This document shows positions 37,169-45,622 of a stretch of DNA of 64,000 bases, in pieces. The stretch's first letter is position 1, and every line of letters starts with the position of its first letter. The translations under genes were made by a program, and so were the position numbers. The notes under the pieces are model-generated. The model ran no database searches. It worked only from the letters and a program-made list of their open reading frames with translations, and was not told where the DNA came from. This DNA comes from a virus, in the IMG/VR virus record IMGVR_UViG_3300028025_003604, positions 1-64,000 of that record; one strand, given 5' to 3'.

Positions 37169-37927
37169 TTATACTGTTTGACCCGTAGAAGAGTCGAAGT
37201 CTATGTCAACAAACTTGATTGATTTCAGTACTTGAGGTTGTGTGTAAACTACCATGGTTTTACAAAGCTCACCCCTAATAGTATCGCCAGTATATAACTT
37301 GTCATTGAAGTTACCTGCGGCATTTGGGGACAACCTGTCTCTGAATAATTCAGAATAGTTGACACCTTCTTTGTTAGAGAACTCCAAGCCTACAAGATCT
37401 GTACTTTGAACATAAGGGACCTCAGTTCTTACATGCACACGGTCCGGCACATCACCCTCAATGGCGATGGTCTTGTAAGACTTTACCGTATTGCCAGCCT
37501 CACTGTGAGTAAGAGCTATACATGTGTCACATAGCTGGCCATAGAATGTATTGTATGATCCATTGTGTATGTAGGGTTTGCCACCTTTAAAGGTTACTAA
37601 CCTATTCCCAACCATGGTCATCCATTCAGGTCTGAAGCTGTACTGGGTGATCCACTTATCGATAAGAGGTTGGAACGCTATGGTCCCACCTTGGCCGTCA
37701 TTAATATTATAGAATGATCTTAATAGCTCAGTCACCACTACATTACCTGTACCAGACGTAGACGTCTCCAACCTGATCGTATTGGTTCCGTTAGAAACAA
37801 AGTATCCAGTCCCGCCATTGTTAATGATCTTTATGTTAGAATAAAAAACATTTACTCCGGCTGGCGCGGTTACCTTGTAGACTTTATCTATCGTGGTTGA
37901 TATTGTTATATTGGTTATGTATAGCAT
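37169..37927 (-). CDS. Tail stabilisation-like protein, C-terminal type (252 aa)
   Basis: YSFRPEWMTMVGNRLVTFKG and YIHNGSYNTFYG match the C-terminal part of the tail stabilisation proteins of crAss-like phages. It starts one base after the stop of the larger gene upstream, which has the N-terminal part of the same kind of protein. The pair may be a split gene; the larger gene ends in Ig-like repeats instead. Confidence 0.55.
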   Translation of the reverse strand: MLYITNITISTTIDKVYKVTAPAGVNVFYSNIKIINNGGTGYFVSNGTNTIRLETSTSGTGNVVVTELLRSFYNINDGQGGTIAFQPLIDKWITQYSFRPEWMTMVGNRLVTFKGGKPYIHNGSYNTFYGQLCDTCIALTHSEAGNTVKSYKTIAIEGDVPDRVHVRTEVPYVQSTDLVGLEFSNKEGVNYSELFRDRLSPNAAGNFNDKLYTGDTIRGELCKTMVVYTQPQVLKSIKFVDIDFDSSTGQTV

Positions 37928-37928
37928 A

Positions 37929-40900
37929 TTAGCAGCTTGTTCTGGCTATGACGTAGCCGTCGTTATCTAATTGTACAGAGTATACAGCGCCAGTACCGTT
38001 AAGGCTAATAGCCAACCATTTGTTGTTCTGGCCTGTGATAGGATACTGTAATCCTGTATCGTTGTAGAGTCTTGTTACTCCGCTTGGGTGACCCTCTGCA
38101 GCGTACACATATCTAGCTGTGTTATAGTTAGGGCATGATGCGGCAGATGAATCATAGTAGTTAGCCTGTGCACCATAACCGTAGTATTGTGCAGGAGGTT
38201 GAACTGTAACGGTTCCGCTTACTGCCACATTTGTAGAAGCACCACCACCAGCTACACCAACGTTTTCTGGACCCTTGGCACCAGCTGATCTGCCAGACTT
38301 TAATCTAACCCATACAGTATTGTTTGCAAGAGTTCCTGTTCCAGTGTATGGAAGAGTAACTACAGATCCACTAAACCCTTGAAGAGCGTTAGTAACTGAA
38401 ACCTCAAAGTTTTGGGTGGCAGCTATTGCTATTGTTCCACCGCCTGCAGTAAGGTTAAATGCCTCAAGTGTAAACTGCTGTGCTATTGAAGGACCAAATC
38501 CTTCTACATAGTCTAGGCCAGTAATTACGCTAGGGGTAGCAACAATTCTAGGAGTTACGTTAACAGTTACATTACCGCTACAAACTACAGTGTCAGATAG
38601 TTCTGCATTCTGTGTTTGGCAGTTAATGACCTGAGAGTTATAGTTTCCAACAACTCTGCCTGACTTAAGCCTTACGTAGATCGTAGTTGAGATAGCCATG
38701 TTTGTTTCTGGTATTGAAACTGACTGAGAGAATGTGGTATTGTTTAATGACACTTCGTAATCGGTAGTGCCAGTAACAGTTGCGATCATACCCGGTCTTA
38801 GGTTAGTCCCAGTAAGAACAAATGTTTGAGATGTAGAAGGACCGAAGCCAACCTCATAGGTAAACCCTGTTAATGTTTCAGGGACAGCTACGAGTGTAGC
38901 CTGAGCCATTGTGTAAGAGTAAGTATTAGTACCCAACTCCATGTCTGTTAATATTTCGTTCTGAGGTATAACAGTCATCCTTGGCATGTTCATCAAGTAC
39001 TCAGTATGGAACGGATCTACTCCACCAAGAACCCTTATAGGGAAATTATTATTCGCCAAGTTGTAAGTCTCTGGCGATTTAAAGTAGTTTAATATTTCTG
39101 CACCAAGAGTCCTGAAGTACTTCGTCATTTTTAAACGAGAGATCTCAGTTAAGCCTTGGCTATTATATCTAACCCAGCATCCTTTACTTGCATCAAAGAA
39201 TAAAACCTCACCACTCCATTTGAAAACACTCTCTGGGTTAATGGTTCCGTAGCTACCTCTTAGGATATTTACTTGACCTATTACCCCCGAGCTCTTTGCA
39301 AGGAATGAAGAACCAGTAGCGTCGAATACTTGGGTTTCGCCAATGTATATAGATACGGTTTCTTGCTGACCAATTGCTAAAAGAACAGTTCCTTCAAACT
39401 GAACCTTAGATGTGTTTACTAATTTTTCAACTGCACCTATCTCTAATGGTAGTATAAATATATTTAGAGAGTCAAATGATACAAGACCATTATTACCTGC
39501 GTTATAAACATTACTAAATATACCACCTGTGTTTAATCTCTCTACTTTGCTAAGAGTCTCAACTGTAGCACGGCCAGTATTATCAGCCCATACAGTATAG
39601 ATCTTGTCATTGTAGTTCATGGTCTCTACTAAGTACGTAGTGTTGTCAGGACGTGTTCTTAATTTCAACGTCACATCACCGGCAGTAGTAGAGAATAAAT
39701 CTCCGTAAGTTCTTGTAGCAGTACCCGGATTTAGGATAGCTGTCTTATTGGCGATCTCGTAGAATATTTCATTGTTTGAAATTTCTTTCGGAGTATACAC
39801 CTCAACAATCACCTCATCGTTAGATGTAAGTGGGTTGCTGATTAGAACGTATTCAACGATAATAAAATCTGAATAAACATCTAATACTCTAGACGTATAC
39901 TTAACTAGGCCATTGTAAATGTTTACAAGGTCGCCCTGCTGGTAAGCATACCCCTGACCGAACAATGTCAAGTCAGACATCTTTATAGCTAGACCAAACA
40001 CCTTTACGTTGGTTGTGTCTAAACCTAAAACATATTCACCAGCGTCGTTCTTTGATACGACCCTTAACTCTGATGATTTAAATTGCTGGAAGAATCCAGT
40101 TCTCTTATTCTTAGTTCTTACGATTGAGAAGTACTTAGCCCAATCTGGTATTTCGTTTATTGCGTTTGCGTTACTTAAAGTCCAGTTGATACCAATGGCG
40201 AACTGACTGTTAGTTTCTGTTCTGTCTGGAACAGTTATAGATGGACCACCAACTACACCACAAGCTCTTCCTGCATCATCATAGAATACTACGCCATACT
40301 TATAACTGGTGCCGCTTTTAAATACAGGCATACCGTTAGATCCGGCAGTATTAGATAATGATAATGTTAGTGAGGTTGTGATTGGAGAATCATATCCTAA
40401 TAAGACGTCACCCATAAACAATCTATTCTTAGAAAGTTCAAGGGTGCCAGCTAATCTAGGGACACTGTCAAATGGCTTAGCAGCTGCAGCGTCATCTACA
40501 TAGATACCTAAAGTATTACTGAAGAAACTAAATTCTAATGGGGTAGTACCTGCGTTATGTGCAGCAATGGCAGCAGCATCTTTGGTTGCATACCAAGTAT
40601 GAACGATAGCTGTCTTACCACTTAGGCTATACTTAACAGCAGCTTCGATCTGATCAATATCTGATGGGATCTTTTGCTCTAGAGGTATGAAGAATTTTAG
40701 GTAACCAAGATTACCTGCTGTTTCAAATGTCTCAGAGTAAATACTGAATGTACTATACTCTTTATCTTTATAAACAAACCTGTATGTACCTTGGTATACA
40801 TCGAAATTCAAATCATCAGAGCTATTGTAAAAACCAATAGTTAATGGATATACAGGCTGAGGTCTTATGATTGTAAGTGCGGACTGGGTAACCGGTACGG

Positions 40901-41423
40901 CATATACACCCTCTGTACCTGAGTAGGTAGGGTGGTTTGTTTTGATACCTCTCTCTAGATTAATTCTTCTTGGCTCGTTATAGTCGTCAGTCCAGAAAAG
41001 AATATTATCTATGTAGGTAATACTGTGGATGAATTTATTTCTTTGGAAGTTTAAACCTCCAGTTATATCTGAATTTTTAAATACAGTGTATATTAAATCT
41101 GTATCGAAGTCGTAGCAGTATATGCCATGTGTACCTGAAGAGTTCCAGTTAAACCACACGATCCTTCTGTTAGCGGTATCTTCGTATGCACCTATAGCTT
41201 CGTTTGTGCCAGACGGTAATACAAATGTGATTCTAGCGCCAGCATCATTAATAGTTTCAGTCTTTTCAACATTACCCTCAACGTTAGACACCTTGCCCAC
41301 TTGACCTTTCTCACTGGTAGCAAAACGTATATTAAGACCACCAAGGTATTCCTTGGGATCTAAAAGGTATTCAGAGTCATCTGTATTGAGACCCCCTATT
41401 AAAAGCTTCTTGGTTATGGGCAT
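37929..41423 (-). CDS. Tail stabilisation-like protein with two Ig-like repeats (1164 aa)
   Basis: The N-terminus KKLLIGGLNTDDSEYLLDPK, with GGLNIRFA, is the start of crAss-type stabilisation proteins, a beta-propeller-like head-tail component. Residues about 860-1060 are two copies of a Bacteroidota Ig-like repeat: GFxYxxGFGPS, then Q-x-F-x-L, F/YEVS, TVWVRLKSGR and a SGTV end. The last 90 residues are a Tyr/Cys module (YYGYGAQANYYDS). Ig-like modules on phage particles usually bind glycans or mucus. The C-terminal stabilisation part is encoded separately downstream. Confidence 0.6.
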   Translation of the reverse strand: MPITKKLLIGGLNTDDSEYLLDPKEYLGGLNIRFATSEKGQVGKVSNVEGNVEKTETINDAGARITFVLPSGTNEAIGAYEDTANRRIVWFNWNSSGTHGIYCYDFDTDLIYTVFKNSDITGGLNFQRNKFIHSITYIDNILFWTDDYNEPRRINLERGIKTNHPTYSGTEGVYAVPVTQSALTIIRPQPVYPLTIGFYNSSDDLNFDVYQGTYRFVYKDKEYSTFSIYSETFETAGNLGYLKFFIPLEQKIPSDIDQIEAAVKYSLSGKTAIVHTWYATKDAAAIAAHNAGTTPLEFSFFSNTLGIYVDDAAAAKPFDSVPRLAGTLELSKNRLFMGDVLLGYDSPITTSLTLSLSNTAGSNGMPVFKSGTSYKYGVVFYDDAGRACGVVGGPSITVPDRTETNSQFAIGINWTLSNANAINEIPDWAKYFSIVRTKNKRTGFFQQFKSSELRVVSKNDAGEYVLGLDTTNVKVFGLAIKMSDLTLFGQGYAYQQGDLVNIYNGLVKYTSRVLDVYSDFIIVEYVLISNPLTSNDEVIVEVYTPKEISNNEIFYEIANKTAILNPGTATRTYGDLFSTTAGDVTLKLRTRPDNTTYLVETMNYNDKIYTVWADNTGRATVETLSKVERLNTGGIFSNVYNAGNNGLVSFDSLNIFILPLEIGAVEKLVNTSKVQFEGTVLLAIGQQETVSIYIGETQVFDATGSSFLAKSSGVIGQVNILRGSYGTINPESVFKWSGEVLFFDASKGCWVRYNSQGLTEISRLKMTKYFRTLGAEILNYFKSPETYNLANNNFPIRVLGGVDPFHTEYLMNMPRMTVIPQNEILTDMELGTNTYSYTMAQATLVAVPETLTGFTYEVGFGPSTSQTFVLTGTNLRPGMIATVTGTTDYEVSLNNTTFSQSVSIPETNMAISTTIYVRLKSGRVVGNYNSQVINCQTQNAELSDTVVCSGNVTVNVTPRIVATPSVITGLDYVEGFGPSIAQQFTLEAFNLTAGGGTIAIAATQNFEVSVTNALQGFSGSVVTLPYTGTGTLANNTVWVRLKSGRSAGAKGPENVGVAGGGASTNVAVSGTVTVQPPAQYYGYGAQANYYDSSAASCPNYNTARYVYAAEGHPSGVTRLYNDTGLQYPITGQNNKWLAISLNGTGAVYSVQLDNDGYVIARTSC

Positions 41424-41425
41424 AA

Positions 41426-42184
41426 TTAGTTTTTAATGGTAGGACCATACCCGATTGCTAGAGATCTTCTTATATCGTTCACATCGATTGGGTTCAGTCT
41501 ACCTTTCAATATTCTTAATTGGTTATAAAACTCATCCTTAGATTCCATACGATCGCCTTGTGTATATGCACGGCTATTCGCTTTCATCTTCCAAATGATA
41601 TATGCTTCGATTGTAGCAGCGGCGTAAGGATGGATAGCATTAGATGCGCTGATAGTTAGACCATCAGTCAGGTAGTCCATGGTAATTTCTGTACCGGTAT
41701 AGCTAACATCTAATTGAATTTCATTGCGCTCTCTGATGATCTGGAATGAATGTCGAAAAGAAGGCTGAGCATTGTAGAGTCTACCAGTGAGTTCGCCTTT
41801 ATCATTAGCGTAATTTGTATACCAGAGTCCATCAAAATTGGCTGGTAAGTAATAGTTTTGAGACTCCACATCTGGGTAAGGTATTTTATTGCCTTGCGCG
41901 TCAAACTTATTCAGGCGGTTAAAAGATTCTTTCGGACCCCATGGATCAATATACTGGCCAAGCTCATTACCAACCCTGATATAATCAACGAAGTCGATAG
42001 GTAGGGTACAAGCCTTGTAGCTATTCACCGGTAGTCTTGCGCTCTTTACATTCTGCAATACGTCCATGTTCAGCTCACGAAGACACTGAACACCGTAGTG
42101 AAGGAAGTTTAAATAGAAGTGCATTGGATAGCCTCTGCTCATCAATGTGCCTCTAACAATATTATCTAAGGTATATAGCTTCAT
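41426..42184 (-). CDS. Ring / tail-tubular structural protein (252 aa)
   Basis: The N-terminal pattern MKLYTLDNIVRGTLMSRGYP, then FYLNFLHYGVQCLRELNMD and ARLPVNSYKACTLPIDFVDY, is the conserved signature of a neck or ring protein of crAss-like phages. It joins the portal to the tail. It overlaps the 203-aa gene by one base. Confidence 0.65.
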   Translation of the reverse strand: MKLYTLDNIVRGTLMSRGYPMHFYLNFLHYGVQCLRELNMDVLQNVKSARLPVNSYKACTLPIDFVDYIRVGNELGQYIDPWGPKESFNRLNKFDAQGNKIPYPDVESQNYYLPANFDGLWYTNYANDKGELTGRLYNAQPSFRHSFQIIRERNEIQLDVSYTGTEITMDYLTDGLTISASNAIHPYAAATIEAYIIWKMKANSRAYTQGDRMESKDEFYNQLRILKGRLNPIDVNDIRRSLAIGYGPTIKN

Positions 42185-42795
42185 TAGTCGTTAGTTATTT
42201 TATCCGCTGGCGGAGTTTGTACAAGAATGTTATAAACAGTCTGAACGATCATCGCCTCCATATCTGAAGAGATAGGAAGAGTTTCGTAATCCGTTACAGT
42301 GTTAAGGTCAACGCCAACAAGTCTGATAAACACATTGTTTATACCTAGTCCCGGTAGGTTCTTAGTGAACACTACATCCTTACCAAATACTTCGTACCCG
42401 ATAAGACCACTGAGTTCGCCAAGTAATACCTGTGGTTTTACGATACCATATAATCCTGATGGGATCGGTATGAATGGTTCGTCAATAGCATCTGTTCTAG
42501 AGATATGAAACACGCCCATATTCCTTGGTAGGTTTATTGGCATAGATGGAAGTACAGCTTTACTTACTCCTTTGTATACAGTTACAGGAACAGACTCATA
42601 AGTATAAATCATGCAGTTCGGGGGAATAGTATCACCATCCGCCATATTAACCTGAAAGAATTCTGTCTTCAGTAACTGATTAGCTACCTGCTCTATTAAA
42701 AGCTTGACATCATTTTTCTGCACACGAGCTTGAATCACAGGGTTACCTGCAATCAATCTTTGTATCTGTTCTGCTATTTTAAATTTAGTAGTCAT
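42184..42795 (-). CDS. Neck/tail structural protein (203 aa)
   Basis: Helical first third (KIAEQIQRLIAGNPVIQARV), then strands with VTVYKGVSKAVLPSMPINLP and a GLYGIVKPQ turn. It sits between two neck proteins in a one-base overlap chain. A CAGTTCGGGGG motif lies in the gene at 42615-42624. No closer family is recognised. Confidence 0.55.
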   Translation of the reverse strand: MTTKFKIAEQIQRLIAGNPVIQARVQKNDVKLLIEQVANQLLKTEFFQVNMADGDTIPPNCMIYTYESVPVTVYKGVSKAVLPSMPINLPRNMGVFHISRTDAIDEPFIPIPSGLYGIVKPQVLLGELSGLIGYEVFGKDVVFTKNLPGLGINNVFIRLVGVDLNTVTDYETLPISSDMEAMIVQTVYNILVQTPPADKITND

Positions 42796-43499
42796 TATTG
42801 CCCCTGTTGGTTTTTAATCTCAGCAAACTGAATCACTTCTTGAGATTGAAGATTCAATCCGTAATACGACAGCGCCTTAATAATTACATTGTTTATGTCA
42901 GCCTCATTCCACTCTAGCTGAGTAGAAGAACCAGAGTTGTAAGTGATCGTTCTGCCTGACTGAGTGTAGGCGAATACTGGAACAGCTGGTCTCTTAAAGT
43001 AGTACACACGACCCGGCTGTGGTTGCTCTGGGAATAACTGGATCTTCTTAGCTGCATTCATGATACAGATCGGATCTTCATAGCTCACAGGGATAACCTG
43101 ACTTTCTAATCTCTCGATTAACTCCTCTTCGTTTAACACCTGTACTGGGTTAACTACGTTACGTCCTAATGACTGTATAAACTGGGTAGTATATAAAGCG
43201 ATCAGGTGCATGTAGTCTGAAGGGAGGGTGATAACTCCACCGGGAGTGTCGTTGTTTGTGAACGTGTATGTCTTCTTGAAAGGAGACAATGCGTCGTCCA
43301 TACGCTGGCTATCTCCATATCCGGGGACAGGAGCCTTAGCTTGACGTGTATTGTAAAGCTTAGGGTTAGCGTGGTATTCATTGAATAGCGCCATCTGAGC
43401 TCTATCTAAAACCTCATCAATCTCGGCATGGGTAATAAAACCTTGCTGAGCCTTGTTAAGGTAGAAGAGGATGACGTTATGTATATCTTGTATGTTCAT
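42795..43499 (-). CDS. Head-tail connector-type structural protein (234 aa)
   Basis: MNIQDIHNVILFYLNKAQQG starts a helical domain resembling gp4/gp11-like connectors. VITLPSDYMHLIALYTTQ and YYFKRPAVPVFAYTQSGRT are the conserved strands of this protein in related phages. Overlaps its neighbours by a single base. Confidence 0.6.
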   Translation of the reverse strand: MNIQDIHNVILFYLNKAQQGFITHAEIDEVLDRAQMALFNEYHANPKLYNTRQAKAPVPGYGDSQRMDDALSPFKKTYTFTNNDTPGGVITLPSDYMHLIALYTTQFIQSLGRNVVNPVQVLNEEELIERLESQVIPVSYEDPICIMNAAKKIQLFPEQPQPGRVYYFKRPAVPVFAYTQSGRTITYNSGSSTQLEWNEADINNVIIKALSYYGLNLQSQEVIQFAEIKNQQGQ

Positions 43500-43777
43500 T
43501 AGAACCTGTTATTAGGGATGTTAACTGTCTTGCCGATCTGTGATCCTTCTCTCCAATTCTTATCGTTGATATAAGCCTTTGGGCTTTTGTTCCCTGCGTG
43601 TCTGGCGAAGTAGCTCTTTACCTGTCCAGCAGACTTACCACCCTTGGTACCCCACTTGCCACGGTGCTTAGCCTCACCACCCTTAAGTGTGATCTCACGA
43701 CCAGTCTTAGGATTGATGCCGGTAGCCTTCCATGCGTGCTTACCATCTTTTGCTGCTGATACTTTAAATAAAGACAT
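43499..43777 (-). CDS. Small basic protein (92 aa)
   Basis: I place the start at ATG 43777 (MSLFKVSAAKDGKHAWKATG), not at a longer in-frame start inside the spanin-like gene. It is very basic, Gly/Lys-rich, with GREITLKGGEAKHRGKWGTK. It resembles the DUF5872-type basic proteins in composition. Probably DNA-binding or virion-associated. Confidence 0.55.
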   Translation of the reverse strand: MSLFKVSAAKDGKHAWKATGINPKTGREITLKGGEAKHRGKWGTKGGKSAGQVKSYFARHAGNKSPKAYINDKNWREGSQIGKTVNIPNNRF

Positions 43778-44312
43778 TGACCAATTTGAATATTTGTTTG
43801 CGGAATACGATGACACCTGCGATGGCTATAATGCCCCAGAACTTTAGGGCAAGGTTGCGGTTCTCTTTCTTTAATTCGCGGTTTGCGATCTGCGAATCAC
43901 TTAGCAGTTTGATGTAGGCTGAGATAGCTGTATCTCTCTTGGTTATGTCGCCCTTAAGAATATTCTCGTAGGCTTTATCTCGAATGTTATTTGTCTTAGT
44001 TATGGTACGGAGGATTTGCTTTTCCTTGCATTTATGCTGGTAGGTTAATACCCCCGAACTGATTCTAATCAAGGTTCCGTCTGGTAGGTTCTTTTCAAAA
44101 TCACTACACGGAACTTGTATTTTATTCTCTATAATAGAGTCCTTATAAACAATAGAATCCTTAGTGGTCTCTATTGTTATAGTATCATTTACACATGCAC
44201 CGCTGCGAATCACAGCTTCCTTTACTTGCTCAAATTTTTCACGATCATTAAGAACACGCTTGACTGGATTGCATCCTATTAACAATATAAATATTAATGC
44301 TGCGATCCTCAT
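43764..44312 (-). CDS. u-spanin candidate lipoprotein (182 aa)
   Basis: The N-terminal signal MRIAALIFILLIGCNPVKRV ends in a lipobox (LIGC, Cys14), so the protein would be anchored in the outer membrane. Near the C-terminus, FWGIIAIAGVIVFRKQIFKL is a transmembrane helix for the inner membrane. The middle is coiled-coil-rich. This two-anchor layout is that of unimolecular spanins, which fuse the membranes at the last step of lysis. The CCCCCGAACTG motif at 44051 is in the gene. Confidence 0.65.
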   Translation of the reverse strand: MRIAALIFILLIGCNPVKRVLNDREKFEQVKEAVIRSGACVNDTITIETTKDSIVYKDSIIENKIQVPCSDFEKNLPDGTLIRISSGVLTYQHKCKEKQILRTITKTNNIRDKAYENILKGDITKRDTAISAYIKLLSDSQIANRELKKENRNLALKFWGIIAIAGVIVFRKQIFKLVNVFI

Positions 44313-44599
44313 TTACTTATTGCTCTTAACGTTGTGATAAAGTATTCTATAATGAGACCCAATGAAACAATCGCCGATACGGTATAGATTATTTTCTTCT
44401 TGAAGTCTCTTAGGTCTTCAATCTCTTTTTCTAGGTGACTGATCTTACTTACAAGACCTGCACCCTTACCCATGAGTGGATTTCCAACCAATGCTTCTAC
44501 GACTTGGTTTAACTTACTGTCGATATTATCGATCTTAGATTCTAATTCTGTCAATCTATTATCCATTTTTTCTAGCTCTGATTGGAAATCCTTCTCCAT
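44309..44599 (-). CDS. Coiled-coil membrane protein (96 aa)
   Basis: Long coiled coil (KMDNRLTELESKIDNIDSKL and on), then a C-terminal membrane helix (IIYTVSAIVSLGLIIEYFIT). It overlaps the spanin candidate by ATGA. A lysis-accessory or second holin-type role is possible. Confidence 0.6.
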   Translation of the reverse strand: MEKDFQSELEKMDNRLTELESKIDNIDSKLNQVVEALVGNPLMGKGAGLVSKISHLEKEIEDLRDFKKKIIYTVSAIVSLGLIIEYFITTLRAISK

Positions 44600-44604
44600 G
44601 ATAA

Positions 44605-44883
44605 TTAGTCCTTAAATGAACTCAAGATCTGAGCCTTTGCAAGCACAGTCAATTGTTCGTTTGTTTTTACGAAATCTTTAAGGGTACCTTCATCAGACTT
44701 GTCTAGATCCAAAGTTTCACCGTTGTAAATCTTCTGGGCCCAAGTAAACATCTTTAAGGCATCACCTTTGTTCGCCCCTGCTAACTGGCTAGCTAATAGC
44801 TTACCCACAGGTAGCGATTCGTTCTTCTCGTCTTTCACTTCTTTGCCATCAAGGCCAACAAGTGGTTGGTTAAAATCTAACAT
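44605..44883 (-). CDS. Conserved phage hypothetical protein (92 aa)
   Basis: MLDFNQPLVGLDGKEVKDEK, then LLASQLAGANKGDALKMFTW. The pattern (NQPLxxLDGKx..., LAxxLA, W-A-x-x-I) is that of a small protein found near tail genes in many phages, with no assigned function. Confidence 0.6.
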   Translation of the reverse strand: MLDFNQPLVGLDGKEVKDEKNESLPVGKLLASQLAGANKGDALKMFTWAQKIYNGETLDLDKSDEGTLKDFVKTNEQLTVLAKAQILSSFKD

Positions 44884-44955
44884 AGATTGTTATTTGGTTT
44901 AAAAATTGATGCACAAAATTACCCATGATGTTATCCAAACAGGGGAAATTTACCC

Positions 44956-45180
44956 CTAGATAATTGTGAGGTTCAGTTGTGCTGCGGCCCAGTTCCACCG
45001 GTTGGTATTACCCTCGGTGTAGCTGCCACCCGACATGGTCAGGTTACCGGCAATGCCGCCTAGATTGTAGTAGAATTTTGCTGTTTCCGTTAGGTCATCG
45101 AAGGTGCAGTATAACTGCAGTTGGGTTACAGTAACGGATTGTCCGTTTAACCAGATATTAACTGGCGAAATAGTCTTCAT
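44956..45180 (-). CDS. Hypothetical protein (74 aa)
   Basis: Beta-rich: ISPVNIWLNGQSVTVTQLQL, YYNLGG and a Gly-rich turn, ending AAQLNLTII. It lies between fibre genes and a small conserved gene. It may be a small tail-fibre or decoration protein. Confidence 0.5.
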   Translation of the reverse strand: MKTISPVNIWLNGQSVTVTQLQLYCTFDDLTETAKFYYNLGGIAGNLTMSGGSYTEGNTNRWNWAAAQLNLTII

Positions 45181-45215
45181 GGTTGGCGTGCTCCTTCACA
45201 CGCAGGGGTTTTAAA

Positions 45216-45620
45216 TTATGCTGTCGGTTCTGATAGGTCTGGGGTAGGTTCTGGAGTTGGCTCAGGGGTTGGTTCTGGAGTTGGGGTTGGCGTTGGAGCC
45301 CATGGTAATGGAGGAGAAACGATCGGAGGGTTAATTAGGTTAGCTATTTGCTTATCTAAATTAGCATCTAAAGCTTCCATATCCATTGAGCTTTCTAACC
45401 AGCCACATACGATCTCAAACGTTAGGTCCTCGTAAGGAATAAAGTTTGTTACGTTTTCAGCGCTGAATGACTGAGCACCATACACATCTGCATTGTACTC
45501 TTTTTCTCCTACTACTTCATGAGCCTGTCTGCGCCAATGGCAAACTACCACGAAGTCTTTTAAGTCGCCATCTTGAGGCAAACAATCTAATTGGGATACG
45601 ACCCAGTTCTTAGTACTCAT
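45216..45620 (-). CDS. Hypothetical protein with Pro-Thr-Glu repeat tail (134 aa)
   Basis: Residues 1-95 are globular (WVVSQLDCLPQDGDLKDFVV, then WRRQAHEVVGEKEYNADVYG), a pattern seen in small tail-associated proteins. Residues about 108-134 are PTPTPEPTPEP-type repeats, encoded by a repeated DNA tract at about 45230-45300. Such tails act as flexible, extended linkers. It lies directly downstream of the large fibre. Confidence 0.6.
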   Translation of the reverse strand: MSTKNWVVSQLDCLPQDGDLKDFVVVCHWRRQAHEVVGEKEYNADVYGAQSFSAENVTNFIPYEDLTFEIVCGWLESSMDMEALDANLDKQIANLINPPIVSPPLPWAPTPTPTPEPTPEPTPEPTPDLSEPTA

Positions 45621-45622
45621 TC

